NCBI GenBank assembly: GCA_903861645.1
Contig: CAIOVE010000076.1
Span: 1 to 44,391 of the forward strand
Direction: 5' to 3'
DNA: 44,391 nucleotides
DNA from: an uncultured Hyphomicrobiales bacterium
GTDB taxonomy: Bacteria; Pseudomonadota; Alphaproteobacteria; Rhizobiales; Beijerinckiaceae
Both the position numbers and the translations under genes were made by a program. Positions 1-9,156 of this stretch are shown piece after piece (the first letter of the stretch is position 1; each line of letters starts with the position of its first letter). The notes under the pieces are model-generated. The model saw only the letters and a program-made list of their open reading frames with translations, searched no databases and was not told the origin of the DNA.

Positions 1-65
1 CCGGTCTCGATCAGAAAAGGTTCGAGGAAAGCCCATTCCACATCCGACATCGATCCACGAATCAA
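1..65 (-). CDS. IS5-family transposase, N-terminal fragment
   Basis: Only the first about 21 codons are in the window. Read on the minus strand, they give LIRGSMSDVEW followed by AFLEPFLIETG. This matches the start of the small first ORF (DUF4096-type, helix-turn-helix) of IS5-family elements of the IS427/IS1031 kind. I chose the TTG at 65 because a strong GGAGGGAGG ribosome site lies about 5 bases upstream (71-79 on the plus strand). The ATG at 50 is in the same frame and is the alternative. The catalytic DDE part lies outside the window. Confidence 0.6.
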   Translation of the reverse strand, partial: MIRGSMSDVEWAFLEPFLIET

Positions 66-109
66 ATCCGCCTCCCTCCAAGAGGCAGCCTTGAATCAAG
101 CAGCGATTC
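1..109. mobile_element. End of an IS5-family insertion sequence (partial, runs off left edge)
   Basis: The minus strand starts an IS5-type transposase here (next entry). Just outside it, at 90-109, the minus strand reads GAATCGCTGC then TTGATTCAAG. A near-match, GAATCGTTTG then TGATTCAAG, lies at 44286-44304 in front of the second IS5-type transposase at the right edge. I read both as terminal-repeat regions of related elements, and place the left element's outer boundary near 109/110. The exact end and any target duplication cannot be fixed, because the other end of the element is outside the window. Confidence 0.6.
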
Positions 110-936
110 CAGCGTCAATCACTTTGTCAACGGGACCTAGTTACAGCTGGAAGCAGGCGCGCGATCTCTTTGTCGCGCCCGACTGGCATCCGGATGATCA
201 CGGAACCATGCCGGAGATTGTCTCCATCGGCCGAAAGCCGGATGTTCGCGCGTGCGGCTCCTGCCATCGCACCGAGGGCACCGGCGGCCCGGAGAGCGCC
301 ATTCTCGCCGGACTGCCCATCGGCTATTTCGTTCAACAAATCGCCGACATCAAAAGCGGCGTGCGAAAATTGTCGGGTCCAGCCAGGCCGTCAACCACGG
401 TCATGTTGGCCACGGCCAAGGCGATGACCGATGCGGAGGCGCTCGCCGCCGCGCAATATTTTTCGGCCTTGAAGCCAAGGCACAATGTCAAAGTCATCGA
501 GGCCGAGACGATTCCAAAAATCGGCGAAGCGCGGTTGGCGTTCTTCAAGAGCCCAGGGGGCGGCGTCGAGCCGCTTGGACGCCGCATCGTCGAATTTCCG
601 GACGATGTGGACCAGTTCGAACTTCGTGACTCGCGCGCGACTTTTACCGCCTACGCGCCGATCGGAAGCCTGGCCAGGGGCGAAACGCTGGTCAAGACCG
701 GCGGTTCGGGAACCACGTTGGCTTGCGGCATTTGTCATGGACCGGCATTGAAGGGCGTTGGCCCGATTCCACCGATCGCCGGGCGGTCGCCAACCTACAT
801 CGTGCGCCAGCTATACGAATTCAAAACAGGCGGTCGTTCGGCGGACGCCAGCGCCCTGATGAAGCAAGTCGTCGAGAAGCTTTCGCCGGACGACATTATT
901 TCACTCGCGGCTTATGTCGGCTCCCTCGAGCCGTAA
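91..936 (+). CDS. Diheme c-type cytochrome, probably 5'-truncated by the IS
   Basis: The protein carries two heme-binding CxxCH sites, CGSCH (residues 55-59 counted from the TTG at 91) and CGICH (212-216). Each sits in a cytochrome c domain with downstream Met candidates, as in periplasmic electron-carrier subunits of alcohol or sugar dehydrogenases. Such a protein must be exported, yet no signal peptide precedes the first domain. The frame instead runs open, without a stop, into the IS end at 90-109. The simplest reading is that the IS insertion removed the start codon, signal peptide and a few residues of the mature protein. The TTG at 91 lies inside the putative terminal repeat and is probably not a natural start, so this is likely a pseudogene. 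The partner dehydrogenase is not in the window. Domain identity is firm; truncation is an inference. Confidence 0.75.
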   Translation: MNQAAIPASITLSTGPSYSWKQARDLFVAPDWHPDDHGTMPEIVSIGRKPDVRACGSCHRTEGTGGPESAILAGLPIGYFVQQIADIKSGVRKLSGPARPSTTVMLATAKAMTDAEALAAAQYFSALKPRHNVKVIEAETIPKIGEARLAFFKSPGGGVEPLGRRIVEFPDDVDQFELRDSRATFTAYAPIGSLARGETLVKTGGSGTTLACGICHGPALKGVGPIPPIAGRSPTYIVRQLYEFKTGGRSADASALMKQVVEKLSPDDIISLAAYVGSLEP

Positions 937-1105
937 TCGCGTAACGCACTTCATCTGGCCGGTTCCATCGAGCCCGCCAGGTTTTTTGTGCCAGCGCGGC
1001 CACGGCGGGGTATAGCCCATGCCTGATGCGCCACCCAACGCCGCTTGCGCCGTCACGCCCGCGCGCCCAAACTCGGCGCGACGATTCGATTAATCGAGAG
1101 ATTTC

Positions 1106-1522
1106 ATGACGGCTGTTCCCGGCAAATCCTGTGGCGCGTGCAATCTGTGCTGCCAGATTCTCGACATCGACGAGCTGGAGAAGAAGGCCGGGATTCTCTG
1201 CGAGAATTGCGTCAATGGCTCGGGCTGCGCGATCTATCACACGCGCCCGCAAGTCTGCCGCGATTTCGAATGCGAGTGGCTGACGGAGCGCTCGCTGCCC
1301 GCGACCCTCAAGCCCGACCGCACCGGCACGCTTTTCCTGATCTGCCCGGAGACCGACCAGTATCAGGCGGTTACCGACCCCAAGCAGCCCAAGGCTTGGC
1401 GGCATCCACTGGTGTTCAAGCATCTGATCGCCAAGGCCAAGGAAGGCCACGTCGTCGTCGCGAAATCGGGGATGCTGTCGTGGCGCGTCTATCCCACCGG
1501 CGAATGCGCCCCCTGGACCTGA
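1106..1522 (+). CDS. YkgJ-family cysteine-cluster protein
   Basis: This 138-residue protein has the cysteine spacing of the YkgJ/UPF0153 (CxxCxxxCC) family: CGACNLCC at residues 10-17, then CENC, a CAIY motif, a CRDF motif and CEW, and a last Cys near the C-terminus. Members are thought to bind zinc or an iron-sulfur cluster; their role is not settled. It has no signal peptide or membrane segment, so it should be cytoplasmic. GAGAG at 1096-1100 gives a ribosome site 5 bases before the ATG. It stands alone on the plus strand and converges on rsmA with a gap of 24 bases, in which I see no clear terminator. The 169 bases before it (937-1105) show nothing recognisable. Confidence 0.85.
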   Translation: MTAVPGKSCGACNLCCQILDIDELEKKAGILCENCVNGSGCAIYHTRPQVCRDFECEWLTERSLPATLKPDRTGTLFLICPETDQYQAVTDPKQPKAWRHPLVFKHLIAKAKEGHVVVAKSGMLSWRVYPTGECAPWT

Positions 1523-1546
1523 AATGACACTTTCCGGCGCGGCGTT

Positions 1547-2416
1547 CTAGGCCGGCGTTTCCAAAGCCTTCGCGAGCCGCGCGAAACCGTCCACGTCGAT
1601 TTCCTCGGCGCGTCGGGTGGCTTCGATGCCGGCTGCGGCGAGCAACGCCTGCGCGTCCACGGGTTCGCCGCGCACGGCGAGGCCCTTGAGCGATTGTCTC
1701 AGCATCTTGCGGCGCTGACCGAAGGCGGCGCGGGTAAGGTTCGACAGCAGCGCCGCCTTGCAATCGGCGGGGGCGGCGCGCGGCGTCAGTTCCACCACGC
1801 TCGACACGATCTTTGGCGGCGGCGTGAAGGCCGAGGGCGGAATATCGAAGAGGATGCGCGCCTTCGTGCGCCATCCCGCCAGCACGCCGAGGCGGCCATA
1901 GGCCTCGCGCTCCGCCGGTGTCGCGACGATCCGCTCGGCCACCTCGCGCTGGAACATCAGGATCATCCGGTCGTACCAGGGCGGCCATGGCTCGGTCAGC
2001 AGCCACTGCACGAGCAGGGGCGTCGCGACGTTGTAGGGCAGGTTGGCGCAGATGCGCGCCGGGCCGGCGTTTTCGCCGATGAGCGCGGCCGGGTCGATGT
2101 CCAGCGCGTCGCCATGGATGACGTCGAGCCTGCTGGGGTATCGCGCGGCGATTTCCGCCAGCGCGGGCAGGCAGCGCTCGTCGCGCTCGATGGCGATGAC
2201 GCGCCGGGCGCCCTCGGCGAGCAGCGCGCGGGTGAGGCCGCCGGGGCCGGGACCAATCTCGATGATCGTCGCTTCCGCCAGCGGGCCGGCGGCGCGGGCG
2301 ATGCGCGCGGTGAGGTTGAGGTCGAACAGAAAGTTCTGGCCGAGCGACTTGCGCGGCTCCAGACCGTGGACGCGCACGACGTCGCGCAGGGGCGGCAGAT
2401 CGTCGATCGCGCTCAC
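1547..2416 (-). CDS. rsmA: 16S rRNA (adenine1518-N6/adenine1519-N6)-dimethyltransferase RsmA (KsgA)
   Basis: It dimethylates two adjacent adenines in the 3'-terminal hairpin of 16S rRNA, using S-adenosylmethionine, late in small-subunit assembly. The 289-residue protein shows KSLGQNFL near residue 23, the SAM-binding loop EIGPGPGG (53-60) and the catalytic NLPYN (125-129), followed by the C-terminal helical domain. The length fits the family. The same frame stays open far upstream, but that part is antiparallel shadow of pdxA. The GTG at 2416 is the right start because it begins just before the conserved N-terminus and overlaps the pdxA stop as GTGA (4 bases), implying translational coupling. 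It is the last gene of the lptF-rsmA operon. The pairing pdxA-rsmA (ksgA) is long known in proteobacteria. Confidence 0.95.
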   Translation of the reverse strand: MSAIDDLPPLRDVVRVHGLEPRKSLGQNFLFDLNLTARIARAAGPLAEATIIEIGPGPGGLTRALLAEGARRVIAIERDERCLPALAEIAARYPSRLDVIHGDALDIDPAALIGENAGPARICANLPYNVATPLLVQWLLTEPWPPWYDRMILMFQREVAERIVATPAEREAYGRLGVLAGWRTKARILFDIPPSAFTPPPKIVSSVVELTPRAAPADCKAALLSNLTRAAFGQRRKMLRQSLKGLAVRGEPVDAQALLAAAGIEATRRAEEIDVDGFARLAKALETPA

Positions 2417-3408
2417 GCCGCGAGCCTTGCCGCGAGGTTCAGCGCCGCCATCAGGCTCGCGGGATCGGCGACGCCCTTGCCGGCGATATCGAACGCGGTG
2501 CCGTGGTCCGGCGAAGTGCGCGCGAAGGGCAGGCCGAGCGTGCAGTTGACGCCGGTGTCGAAGGCCAGCGTCTTGATCGGGATGAGCGCCTGATCGTGAT
2601 ACATGCAGATCGCCACGTCGTAGCGGGCGCGCGCGGCGGCATGGAACATGGTGTCGGGCGGCAGGGGTCCGAAGGCGTCGACGCCCTCCGCGCGCAGGCG
2701 AGCGATCGCGGGCGCGACAATGTCGATATCCTCGCGGCCCATGGTTCCCGCCTCGCCCGCGTGGGGATTGAGGCCGGCGACCGCGAGACGCGGCGCCTTG
2801 AGGCCGAACTTCGCGCGCATGTCGGCGGCCACGACGCGCGCGGTCGCCACGATGGCGTCGGTCGTCAGCATCTCGATGGCGCGCGCCAGCGAAACGTGAA
2901 TGGTGACGGGCACGACCGCGAGCATGGGCGACCACAACAGCATCACGGGCAAAAGCGGCCCGGTGTTCCAGCCACGCTCGGCCAGTTCGCCGAGCCATTC
3001 CGTGTGGCCGGGGTGGTGGAAGCCCGCGCGATACAGCGGCTCCTTGGCGATGGGGTTGGTGACGACCGCCGACGCCTCGCCGGAGCGCACGTAACCGACC
3101 GCGCGTTCGATGGATTCCAGCGTCGCGGGCGCGTCGCGCGGATCGGGCGCGCCCGGCGGGCCCAGCACGGGATTGGCGAGCGCGACGACGGGCAGGGCGG
3201 TCGCGAAGAGGGCCGCGGCTTCCGCGGGCGAGCAGCTTCGCACTGGGACGTTCAGGCCGAGCGCGACGGCGACACGGGCGACGTGATCCGGATTGGCCAG
3301 CAGGAAGAACGGTCTGGTCGACGCGTCGCGCGCCAGCCAGCATTTGAGGGCGATCTCGACGCCGACGCCCGAGGGATCGCCCTGCGTCAGCGCGAGCGGC
3401 GCGCTCAT
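2413..3408 (-). CDS. pdxA: 4-hydroxythreonine-4-phosphate dehydrogenase PdxA
   Basis: It oxidises 4-phosphohydroxy-L-threonine with NAD(P) in the DXP-dependent route to pyridoxal 5'-phosphate; the product then decarboxylates and condenses in the PdxJ step. The 331-residue protein begins with the typical [13 protein letters not shown]. It has the three metal-binding histidines expected for the family, in [18 protein letters not shown] and [13 protein letters not shown]. The length is normal (E. coli about 329). Its ATG follows the surA-like stop by a single base, and its TGA overlaps the rsmA GTG, so it sits tightly inside the operon. Cytoplasmic homodimer by family knowledge. Confidence 0.96.
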   Translation of the reverse strand: MSAPLALTQGDPSGVGVEIALKCWLARDASTRPFFLLANPDHVARVAVALGLNVPVRSCSPAEAAALFATALPVVALANPVLGPPGAPDPRDAPATLESIERAVGYVRSGEASAVVTNPIAKEPLYRAGFHHPGHTEWLGELAERGWNTGPLLPVMLLWSPMLAVVPVTIHVSLARAIEMLTTDAIVATARVVAADMRAKFGLKAPRLAVAGLNPHAGEAGTMGREDIDIVAPAIARLRAEGVDAFGPLPPDTMFHAAARARYDVAICMYHDQALIPIKTLAFDTGVNCTLGLPFARTSPDHGTAFDIAGKGVADPASLMAALNLAARLAA

Positions 3409-3409
3409 G

Positions 3410-4312
3410 TCACTTCTTGACGATGATGGCGCGCGCCTTCACTTCGGCGAGACGCTGGCTCGAGACGCCCTCGAGACGCTTCACCAGCAGGTCGCCGCGC
3501 ACGGCCTCGGTCGCCTCGTTGTCCTCGCGGTCGGACTTGGCGCACAGCGCGAGCATCATGATGCCTTCGGCGGCGCGCTGGGGCGGGGTCAGATGGCCCA
3601 CTTCGGTCTTGTCGAGGATTTGCTTGAGTTGCGCGGGCAGGCCTGATCCCGAACGCGTAACGGCGCCCTGAATGACCGCGTCCTGCATGGAGCGCACGAC
3701 CTCGGCGCCGGCCTCGCAGCCATTGAAGCGCCCGCGTAGGGCCTGGGCGTTCCTGAACCGCTCCTGCAACACGCCGCCGCCCGCCCCATTCGGCACGACG
3801 AAGATGACCTGACGAATGGTGTATTGCGCCGACTTGCCGCCGCCGCGGCGAGCCATTTCGGCCCGCACGTCGGACTCGCTGACCTCGAGGGTGCGGTTGA
3901 GGGCGCGGATATACATCATCCAGGCGGCGTCGGCCTTGAACTTCTGCTCGACCTGATCCTGCGAGACGCCTGCGCGCGTCATGGCCGCCAGCAACTGCTG
4001 CGGCTCGGTTTTCAACTCGCGGGCGGGAAAGCCCATCGCCCAGCCGACCTCGCTGGGCGAGGGCTTGATCTTGAACTTGGAGGTCTCGATCAGCTTGAGG
4101 CGAGTGTCGACAACGTCATCAAAGGCGTTCTGCGAAGACGCGGGCTTGCGCAGCACCCGGAGCATGCGGGCATGCTGCTCGATGTCGACATTGGTGATCG
4201 GGTCGTCGTTGACCGTCGCGATGACGGTTTGCGCGGCGACCGGCGCGGCGAGAGCGAATAACACGAGCGCCGCCGCCGCGAGGTTCTTGCCGTGGCGAAT
4301 TACTGCCGTCAT
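3410..4312 (-). CDS. SurA-like periplasmic chaperone / peptidyl-prolyl isomerase
   Basis: Residues 1-28 form a signal peptide (hydrophobic AAAALVLFALAAPVAAQ ending at an AxA-type site). The mature part opens with TVIATVNDDPITNVDIEQH, the hallmark of the SurA N-terminal chaperone domain, which helps outer-membrane proteins reach the Bam machinery. The C-terminal half (about 155-260) is a weak parvulin (PPIC) region: QYTIRQVIFVVP is recognisable, but later isomerase signatures are poor and it contains two cysteines. At 300 residues it has room for only one such domain, whereas E. coli SurA (about 428) has two. The place between lptD and pdxA is the classical surA position (imp-surA-pdxA-ksgA in E. 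coli). I am sure of the family and less sure that isomerase activity is kept. Confidence 0.85.
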   Translation of the reverse strand: MTAVIRHGKNLAAAALVLFALAAPVAAQTVIATVNDDPITNVDIEQHARMLRVLRKPASSQNAFDDVVDTRLKLIETSKFKIKPSPSEVGWAMGFPARELKTEPQQLLAAMTRAGVSQDQVEQKFKADAAWMMYIRALNRTLEVSESDVRAEMARRGGGKSAQYTIRQVIFVVPNGAGGGVLQERFRNAQALRGRFNGCEAGAEVVRSMQDAVIQGAVTRSGSGLPAQLKQILDKTEVGHLTPPQRAAEGIMMLALCAKSDREDNEATEAVRGDLLVKRLEGVSSQRLAEVKARAIIVKK

Positions 4313-4342
4313 GTCCGTTCCATTCCTGTCCGGTGCGCCGCG

Positions 4343-6928
4343 CTAGGGCGTCAGGCTGCTGAGCCCGTCCTGCACGCCGATATTGCTCAAGCTTGTCGAA
4401 ACCTTGGCGTCGCCCAGGGTCCGTAGTTTCAGGTCCAGCATAATGGTCTGATTACGCACCGGATTTCCAGTGCCGTCGTCCTGATAGATCGAGGTGTAGT
4501 TGAGGCTGACCGTTGTGTCGGGATCCTTGTAGCCGATGCCGACGCCGAATCCAGCCGGGAAGAAGACAGGCGTCGTGCCGCCCACCTGAACGTTGTTGTT
4601 GTAGAGATGGCGCGACATGTCGAAGATCACGCTGCCAGTCGCGAAATACCCCGCCTCGAACTGATATTTCAGCGCGGCGGAAACACCCTCGCGCCGCTGG
4701 TCGAAGCCAATCAGCGGTTGCGCGGTGTAGCGGGCGTACTGAAGCGTGGCCTCGAAGGCGCCCAGACGGGTGGTCGCGGTCATGTCGAGGCGTCGCAGGT
4801 TGAATGTGTTCGGATCGAAGCGAGCCTTGGTCGTGAAGGCGAAGCTTGACGATGTGGCGAACGAGAACCGGCTTACGATGTCGGACTTGCGGTTATCAAG
4901 GCCGGAGGACAGGCCGATATTCGCGGCGTCCGGCGAGGCGTAGGAGTTCTTGCCCGCCAGTTGGAAGGATTGTCCCGCCATGAGGTTCATGTACGCGCCG
5001 TTCCGGAACGTCATGGTATACTGCGCGCCGTAATTCAGGCGCGTGCCGCCCTCGAAGCGGTCATAGCCCGAGTATTTATTCCATTCGAACAGATTTGAAT
5101 CGTCGAAAACGAGGCTTTGCGCGTCCTCGTTGATGAGCGACTGGTTGGCGGGGGAGTTCGGTCGCACGATGACCTGCGCGATGGGCTCGAAGACCTGCGT
5201 CGCCCAGCCGTTGGCCAGCACCAGGGGGAAACGGTACTCCAGTCCCACGCCGGGCGTCACCGACGCTTCGCTGGTGTTGAAATTCTGGCCGAAGAAATTG
5301 GCCTGCGACGCGTTGCTGATCGACGACGCGCCGAATTGCAGGTTGCGGCCCTGATTGAATTCGACGAACGAGCCGTTGATGTGCGTGAAGACGAAGGGCG
5401 TCCAGACCTGACCGATGGGGTCGATGAACTGGCGCTTCCATGAAACGTTCAGCGTGGCGCGCGTGTATTCGCCGCCGATGCCGCGAACAATGCACTTGCC
5501 GGGCACATAGACGGTGCAGACGTCATAGAGGTTGTAGAGCGAGTCGAGCGTGCGGGCGCCCGTCGACTGGAACGCCGCGAGCTGGCGGCTCAGATGCGTG
5601 GCGTTGGCGTCGATCTCGATGCGACCGCCGACGCCGCCGGTCTTGCCGGGGTCGAGATCGAAGATCTTGTTCCAGTCGAGGACCGGCGCGGCGACGGGCT
5701 GCTGCTCCTGCCGGTCGTAGCGGCTCAAGCCCTGAAAGTAGAACGCCCGGAGATCGAAAAAGCCGGTTTCACCTTGTCCCGTCAGAAAAACGGTCGAGGT
5801 TGTTTCGCGGAAGAAGTTGGCCGACGTCATGGTCGAGGGCAGGCGGTAATCCTGAATGAACCACTTGTCCGTGACGAGATTGATGTTCCAGCCGAAGCGC
5901 CAGTTTTCGTTGATGTAGAACTGGCCCATGGTCTCAAGCGATCCGCGGAAACGCTTGTTGCCCGCGCCGTTGGGCGGCGCGGTGAAGGCGTCGGGATCGT
6001 TCTGGAAGATGCCGGAAGCGCGGATGCTGTAGGCGCCGTTGGCGATCTGATGGCGCCACTCGGTTTGCAGATACAGACCCTGCTTCGTGTAGAAGCTCGG
6101 GGTCACCGTCAGGTCCATGTTCGGCGCGACGGCCCAATACAGGGGAACCGAAAGGCCGAGGCCGAGCGTGGAGCTATAGGCGTAGCCGGGGGTCAGTACG
6201 CCGGACTTCCTGACGACGCTGGGGTCGGGCGTCGACATATACGGTACATAGGCGATGGGCACGCCGAGGAATTCGAGCGCGGCGTCCTCGAAATAGACCA
6301 TCCGCTCTTCGTTGTTGTGGATGATCCGCTTGGCGCGGATTTGCCAGGTCGGCGGGCGCTGGGGGTCCGCTTCGCAGGGCGTGCAGGCGGCGTAGGTTCC
6401 ACGCTCCATGACGGTGGAATCGCCGGCGGCGCGTTCCGCGCGCGCGGCGGTGAATTGCGTCGCCTCCGACGAGTCCACCCGCAGACTGTCAATGAACCCG
6501 TCGCGGAAATCCTGCGTCAGCTCCATCTTGTCCGCGCGGGCCACCGAGCCGTCGGCCTCGGTCAGCTTGACGTTGCCTTCGGCGAAAACGCGGTTGGCGG
6601 TTCGATCGTAGCGGACGAAATCGGCCTGTATGGCCCGGCCCTGATAGTAAATCTGGACGTCGCCGCGGGCCTCCACGGTGTTGTTGTCGCGATTGAACAA
6701 CATCTCGCGCGCATTGACGAGCATGCGATCCGCGGCGCCATTCGATGCTGGCTGAACCTTGCCGGCGACGCGGTCGGCGAGCGTCGGCTGTTGCTGGGCC
6801 ATGGCCTGCGCGTGGGCGAACGCCAAAAGCGAGAGAAAGGCCGCGGCCAAACCTCGTTTAATTGCCCCCGACGCCAGTTCCCCTAACCGGCGAGCGCGGT
6901 CGATTTCGGGGCAAATACGCCGCCCCAT
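4343..6928 (-). CDS. lptD: LPS-assembly outer-membrane protein LptD
   Basis: LptD is the outer-membrane barrel that, with LptE, inserts lipopolysaccharide into the outer leaflet. The start at 6928 gives 861 residues and overlaps the lptG stop as TGATG. An upstream in-frame ATG at 6994 would add 22 residues inside lptG before the signal peptide and is less likely. A basic stretch and a hydrophobic run ending near AHAQAMAQ form the signal peptide. The next about 130 residues repeat the OstA/LptA-like fold (MLFNRDNNTVEARGDVQIYY, then VFAEGNVKL). The long remainder is the beta-barrel, ending in alternating strands. Cysteines occur as CTPC and, later, as a pair in the loop near YDVCTVY and GKC; they could form the disulfides LptD needs. 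It is followed by the surA-like gene after 30 bases. Confidence 0.95.
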   Translation of the reverse strand: MGRRICPEIDRARRLGELASGAIKRGLAAAFLSLLAFAHAQAMAQQQPTLADRVAGKVQPASNGAADRMLVNAREMLFNRDNNTVEARGDVQIYYQGRAIQADFVRYDRTANRVFAEGNVKLTEADGSVARADKMELTQDFRDGFIDSLRVDSSEATQFTAARAERAAGDSTVMERGTYAACTPCEADPQRPPTWQIRAKRIIHNNEERMVYFEDAALEFLGVPIAYVPYMSTPDPSVVRKSGVLTPGYAYSSTLGLGLSVPLYWAVAPNMDLTVTPSFYTKQGLYLQTEWRHQIANGAYSIRASGIFQNDPDAFTAPPNGAGNKRFRGSLETMGQFYINENWRFGWNINLVTDKWFIQDYRLPSTMTSANFFRETTSTVFLTGQGETGFFDLRAFYFQGLSRYDRQEQQPVAAPVLDWNKIFDLDPGKTGGVGGRIEIDANATHLSRQLAAFQSTGARTLDSLYNLYDVCTVYVPGKCIVRGIGGEYTRATLNVSWKRQFIDPIGQVWTPFVFTHINGSFVEFNQGRNLQFGASSISNASQANFFGQNFNTSEASVTPGVGLEYRFPLVLANGWATQVFEPIAQVIVRPNSPANQSLINEDAQSLVFDDSNLFEWNKYSGYDRFEGGTRLNYGAQYTMTFRNGAYMNLMAGQSFQLAGKNSYASPDAANIGLSSGLDNRKSDIVSRFSFATSSSFAFTTKARFDPNTFNLRRLDMTATTRLGAFEATLQYARYTAQPLIGFDQRREGVSAALKYQFEAGYFATGSVIFDMSRHLYNNNVQVGGTTPVFFPAGFGVGIGYKDPDTTVSLNYTSIYQDDGTGNPVRNQTIMLDLKLRTLGDAKVSTSLSNIGVQDGLSSLTP

Positions 6929-8010
6929 CAACCGTCCTCCTGATGCAACAGCGCCAAAGTCCCCAACATGCCGCCTATGAACGCGGGCGACCACGCCGCG
7001 ACCGGGGCGCTCAGCAGGCCCGCGCCGCCGAGATCCCCGATTATTTTCGTAGCGACATAAAGCACGAAGCCGGCCGTCACGCCACCCGCCACGAGAACAC
7101 CGGCTCCACCTGATCGGAAAAATCTTAACGAAAAAGCCGCGGCGATGAGAACCATGGCGATCAAAAACAATGGCAGGGCTAACAGAGACTGAAACCGCAA
7201 TCGGTAGCGGTGCGCGTCGAGCCCCGCCTGTTCGGCCCGGCTCGCCACCTGCCGCAGGGACCAGAAGGGCACGGAATCAGGTGGGACGAAGGCCTGGGTC
7301 ACCTGCGCGGCGGCGAGATTCGTCGCCAGCAGATAGGAGCCGACGGCCAGGGCTTCCTCGCCGGGCGCGTTGACGCGCGCGTCCGTCAGTTCCCAGTACC
7401 CCGGATGGAGTTCGGCGCGCGCCGCGTCGACCCGTTCGACGAAGGAGCCGTCGTCGAGAAACACGAAGGCGCTGACGCCGGTCAATTGCGCGCCGCGATC
7501 GCTGGACTGGTTGGCGTGGACGATCGATTGGCCATCGACGCCGCGCTGCCGGAACCACAGGCTGGTGTCCGTTTCGCGCTTGGGGCCGCCGAACAGCTCC
7601 GTCTCCAGACGGTCCGCCTGTTCCTTCATGGCGGCGGCCGCGGGGTTGTAGGCCGCGACGATGAACGCCCCGAGCAAGGCCGTCGCGACAAGGGCGGGCG
7701 TCAGGAATTGCCAGGCGGACACGCCGGCCGCGCGGGCGACGATCAGCTCCATCCGGCGCGACAGGTTGAAAAACGCGAACATGGCGCTCGCCAGCACCAC
7801 GAAGGGCATGGCCTGCTCGGCGATCGAGGGCGCCCGCAACAGGGAAAGGAAGGCGGCGGAGGCCGCGCCAACCGAAACCGCGCCACTCGCGCGCCGGAAC
7901 ATCTCGATGAAATCGATGAGATAGATCAGCAGCAGGATCGCGCCGATCCCGGCTCCGACCGTGGCGCAGAAGCGAACGAAAATGTAGCGGGAAAGGGTAA
8001 GGCCCGGCAT
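6928..8010 (-). CDS. lptG: LPS export ABC transporter permease LptG
   Basis: This is one of the two inner-membrane permeases of the LptB2FGC extractor that pulls LPS from the inner membrane to the Lpt bridge. The 360-residue protein starts with LTLSRYIFVRF, a typical LptF/G N-terminus. It has three membrane segments in the first about 120 residues, a large periplasmic beta-jellyroll-like middle, and three C-terminal membrane segments (around 270-355). It begins 3 bases after the lptF stop, and its TGA shares a base with the lptD ATG, so the three Lpt genes appear co-translated. LptB, LptA and LptC are not in the window. Confidence 0.94.
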   Translation of the reverse strand: MPGLTLSRYIFVRFCATVGAGIGAILLLIYLIDFIEMFRRASGAVSVGAASAAFLSLLRAPSIAEQAMPFVVLASAMFAFFNLSRRMELIVARAAGVSAWQFLTPALVATALLGAFIVAAYNPAAAAMKEQADRLETELFGGPKRETDTSLWFRQRGVDGQSIVHANQSSDRGAQLTGVSAFVFLDDGSFVERVDAARAELHPGYWELTDARVNAPGEEALAVGSYLLATNLAAAQVTQAFVPPDSVPFWSLRQVASRAEQAGLDAHRYRLRFQSLLALPLFLIAMVLIAAAFSLRFFRSGGAGVLVAGGVTAGFVLYVATKIIGDLGGAGLLSAPVAAWSPAFIGGMLGTLALLHQEDG

Positions 8011-8013
8011 CGA

Positions 8014-9156
8014 TCAGATCGCCGGCGCCGGAGGGGAGGCGGCGCGCGGCGCGCCGAAGCGCGCCAGCCACGAGGCGGGATCGCCCAACGCGTGCCAGAG
8101 GGCTCCGATCAGGGCGCCCACCGGCAACAGATATTGCGCCGCCACGGCGGCGTCGCTCGTCGAGGCCATGGCCGTCGCGCCGACGCCCAGCAGGCGAACG
8201 CCCAGCGCGCAGAGAATGGCGGCGAGGACCGACAGGCCGCGCCCCTGCCGCGTCGTGCGGACCCGCCCCACCGCCGCGAAGGCGATGGCGCCGAACACCA
8301 GCGCATACAGGGGATTCACGATCCGGTCGTGGAGTTCGGACCGCAGCGCGCCGATATTGCGCTGGACATAGGGGTCGGCCATGTTGGGCGCCAGCAAGTC
8401 GAGGGTGGGACGCTCGCGCGGTTTCAGGGGCGCGCCCTCCACGTCCGGACTGAACTGGGCGAGATCGACGGCGTAGCGGTCGAAGACGACCATGATCGGG
8501 TCTTTCGAATTGGCTTCCTGCCGCTGGATGCTGCCTTTTTCCAGGGCGAGGAAGTTCTGGCCATCCCGCTCGACCGTATAGCCCGCCTCGGCCAGATAGG
8601 TGTTGATATGGTCGGGATCGCGGCGATCCTGAATGAAGATGCCGCGCAGGCCGTTGCCCGGCGCCCGCTCGCCGTAGTGGAACACGAATCCCCGGTCGAG
8701 CGTCGTGAACTGACCCTCGACCACGATATTGGCCAGAAAATCCGCCCTTACGCGCATCAGGATATTGCGCAGGTTGAAAAAGCCGGCGGGCATCAGCCAG
8801 AGCGACATGACGCCCACGAAAAATGCCGTAAGCAAGGTCAGCGCGCCTAGCGGCCGCATGAGGCGGGCGGGCGAAAAGCCGGCGGCGGACATCGAAATCA
8901 GTTCGCTGTCGCCGTTCAATTTGTTCAGCGTGAAGACGATCGCCGCGAAGAGGGCGACGGGAGCGATGATCATGACGAGCGAAGGCAGCACCATGGCCGT
9001 GACGGACAGGAACACGAGGATCGACTGCCCCTTGGAGGTGAGGAGATCGAAGTCGCGCAGCGCCTGCGTGATCCAGATGACCGCTGTCAGCCCGAACAGG
9101 GCCGCGAGGAACGCCATGCCGGTAAGCCGGAAAAGATATCGCTCGATTACGAACAT
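8014..9156 (-). CDS. lptF: LPS export ABC transporter permease LptF
   Basis: This is the partner of LptG in the LPS extraction ABC transporter. The 380-residue protein opens with VIERYLFRLTGMAF, the conserved first-helix region of LptF/LptG (YjgP/YjgQ family). It has two further membrane helices before residue 110, a periplasmic domain, and three helices from about 265 to 360. It is the first gene of the minus-strand operon running to rsmA, so the promoter should lie in the 278-base divergent gap shared with pepA (9157-9434). I could not recognise a clean -35/-10 pair there. Confidence 0.94.
   Translation of the reverse strand: MFVIERYLFRLTGMAFLAALFGLTAVIWITQALRDFDLLTSKGQSILVFLSVTAMVLPSLVMIIAPVALFAAIVFTLNKLNGDSELISMSAAGFSPARLMRPLGALTLLTAFFVGVMSLWLMPAGFFNLRNILMRVRADFLANIVVEGQFTTLDRGFVFHYGERAPGNGLRGIFIQDRRDPDHINTYLAEAGYTVERDGQNFLALEKGSIQRQEANSKDPIMVVFDRYAVDLAQFSPDVEGAPLKPRERPTLDLLAPNMADPYVQRNIGALRSELHDRIVNPLYALVFGAIAFAAVGRVRTTRQGRGLSVLAAILCALGVRLLGVGATAMASTSDAAVAAQYLLPVGALIGALWHALGDPASWLARFGAPRAASPPAPAI

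Noticed and set aside
7210-8850. Long open frames opposite lptF/lptG, as also opposite pepA (9456-11108), lptD (5594-6886), the Mo-hydroxylase (20421-21362), ubiD (21365-22933), quiC and malQ (39826-41976)
   Set aside because: They are rich in Arg, Gly and Ala, show no domains and lie antisense to clear conserved genes. GC-rich third positions keep opposite frames open by chance.
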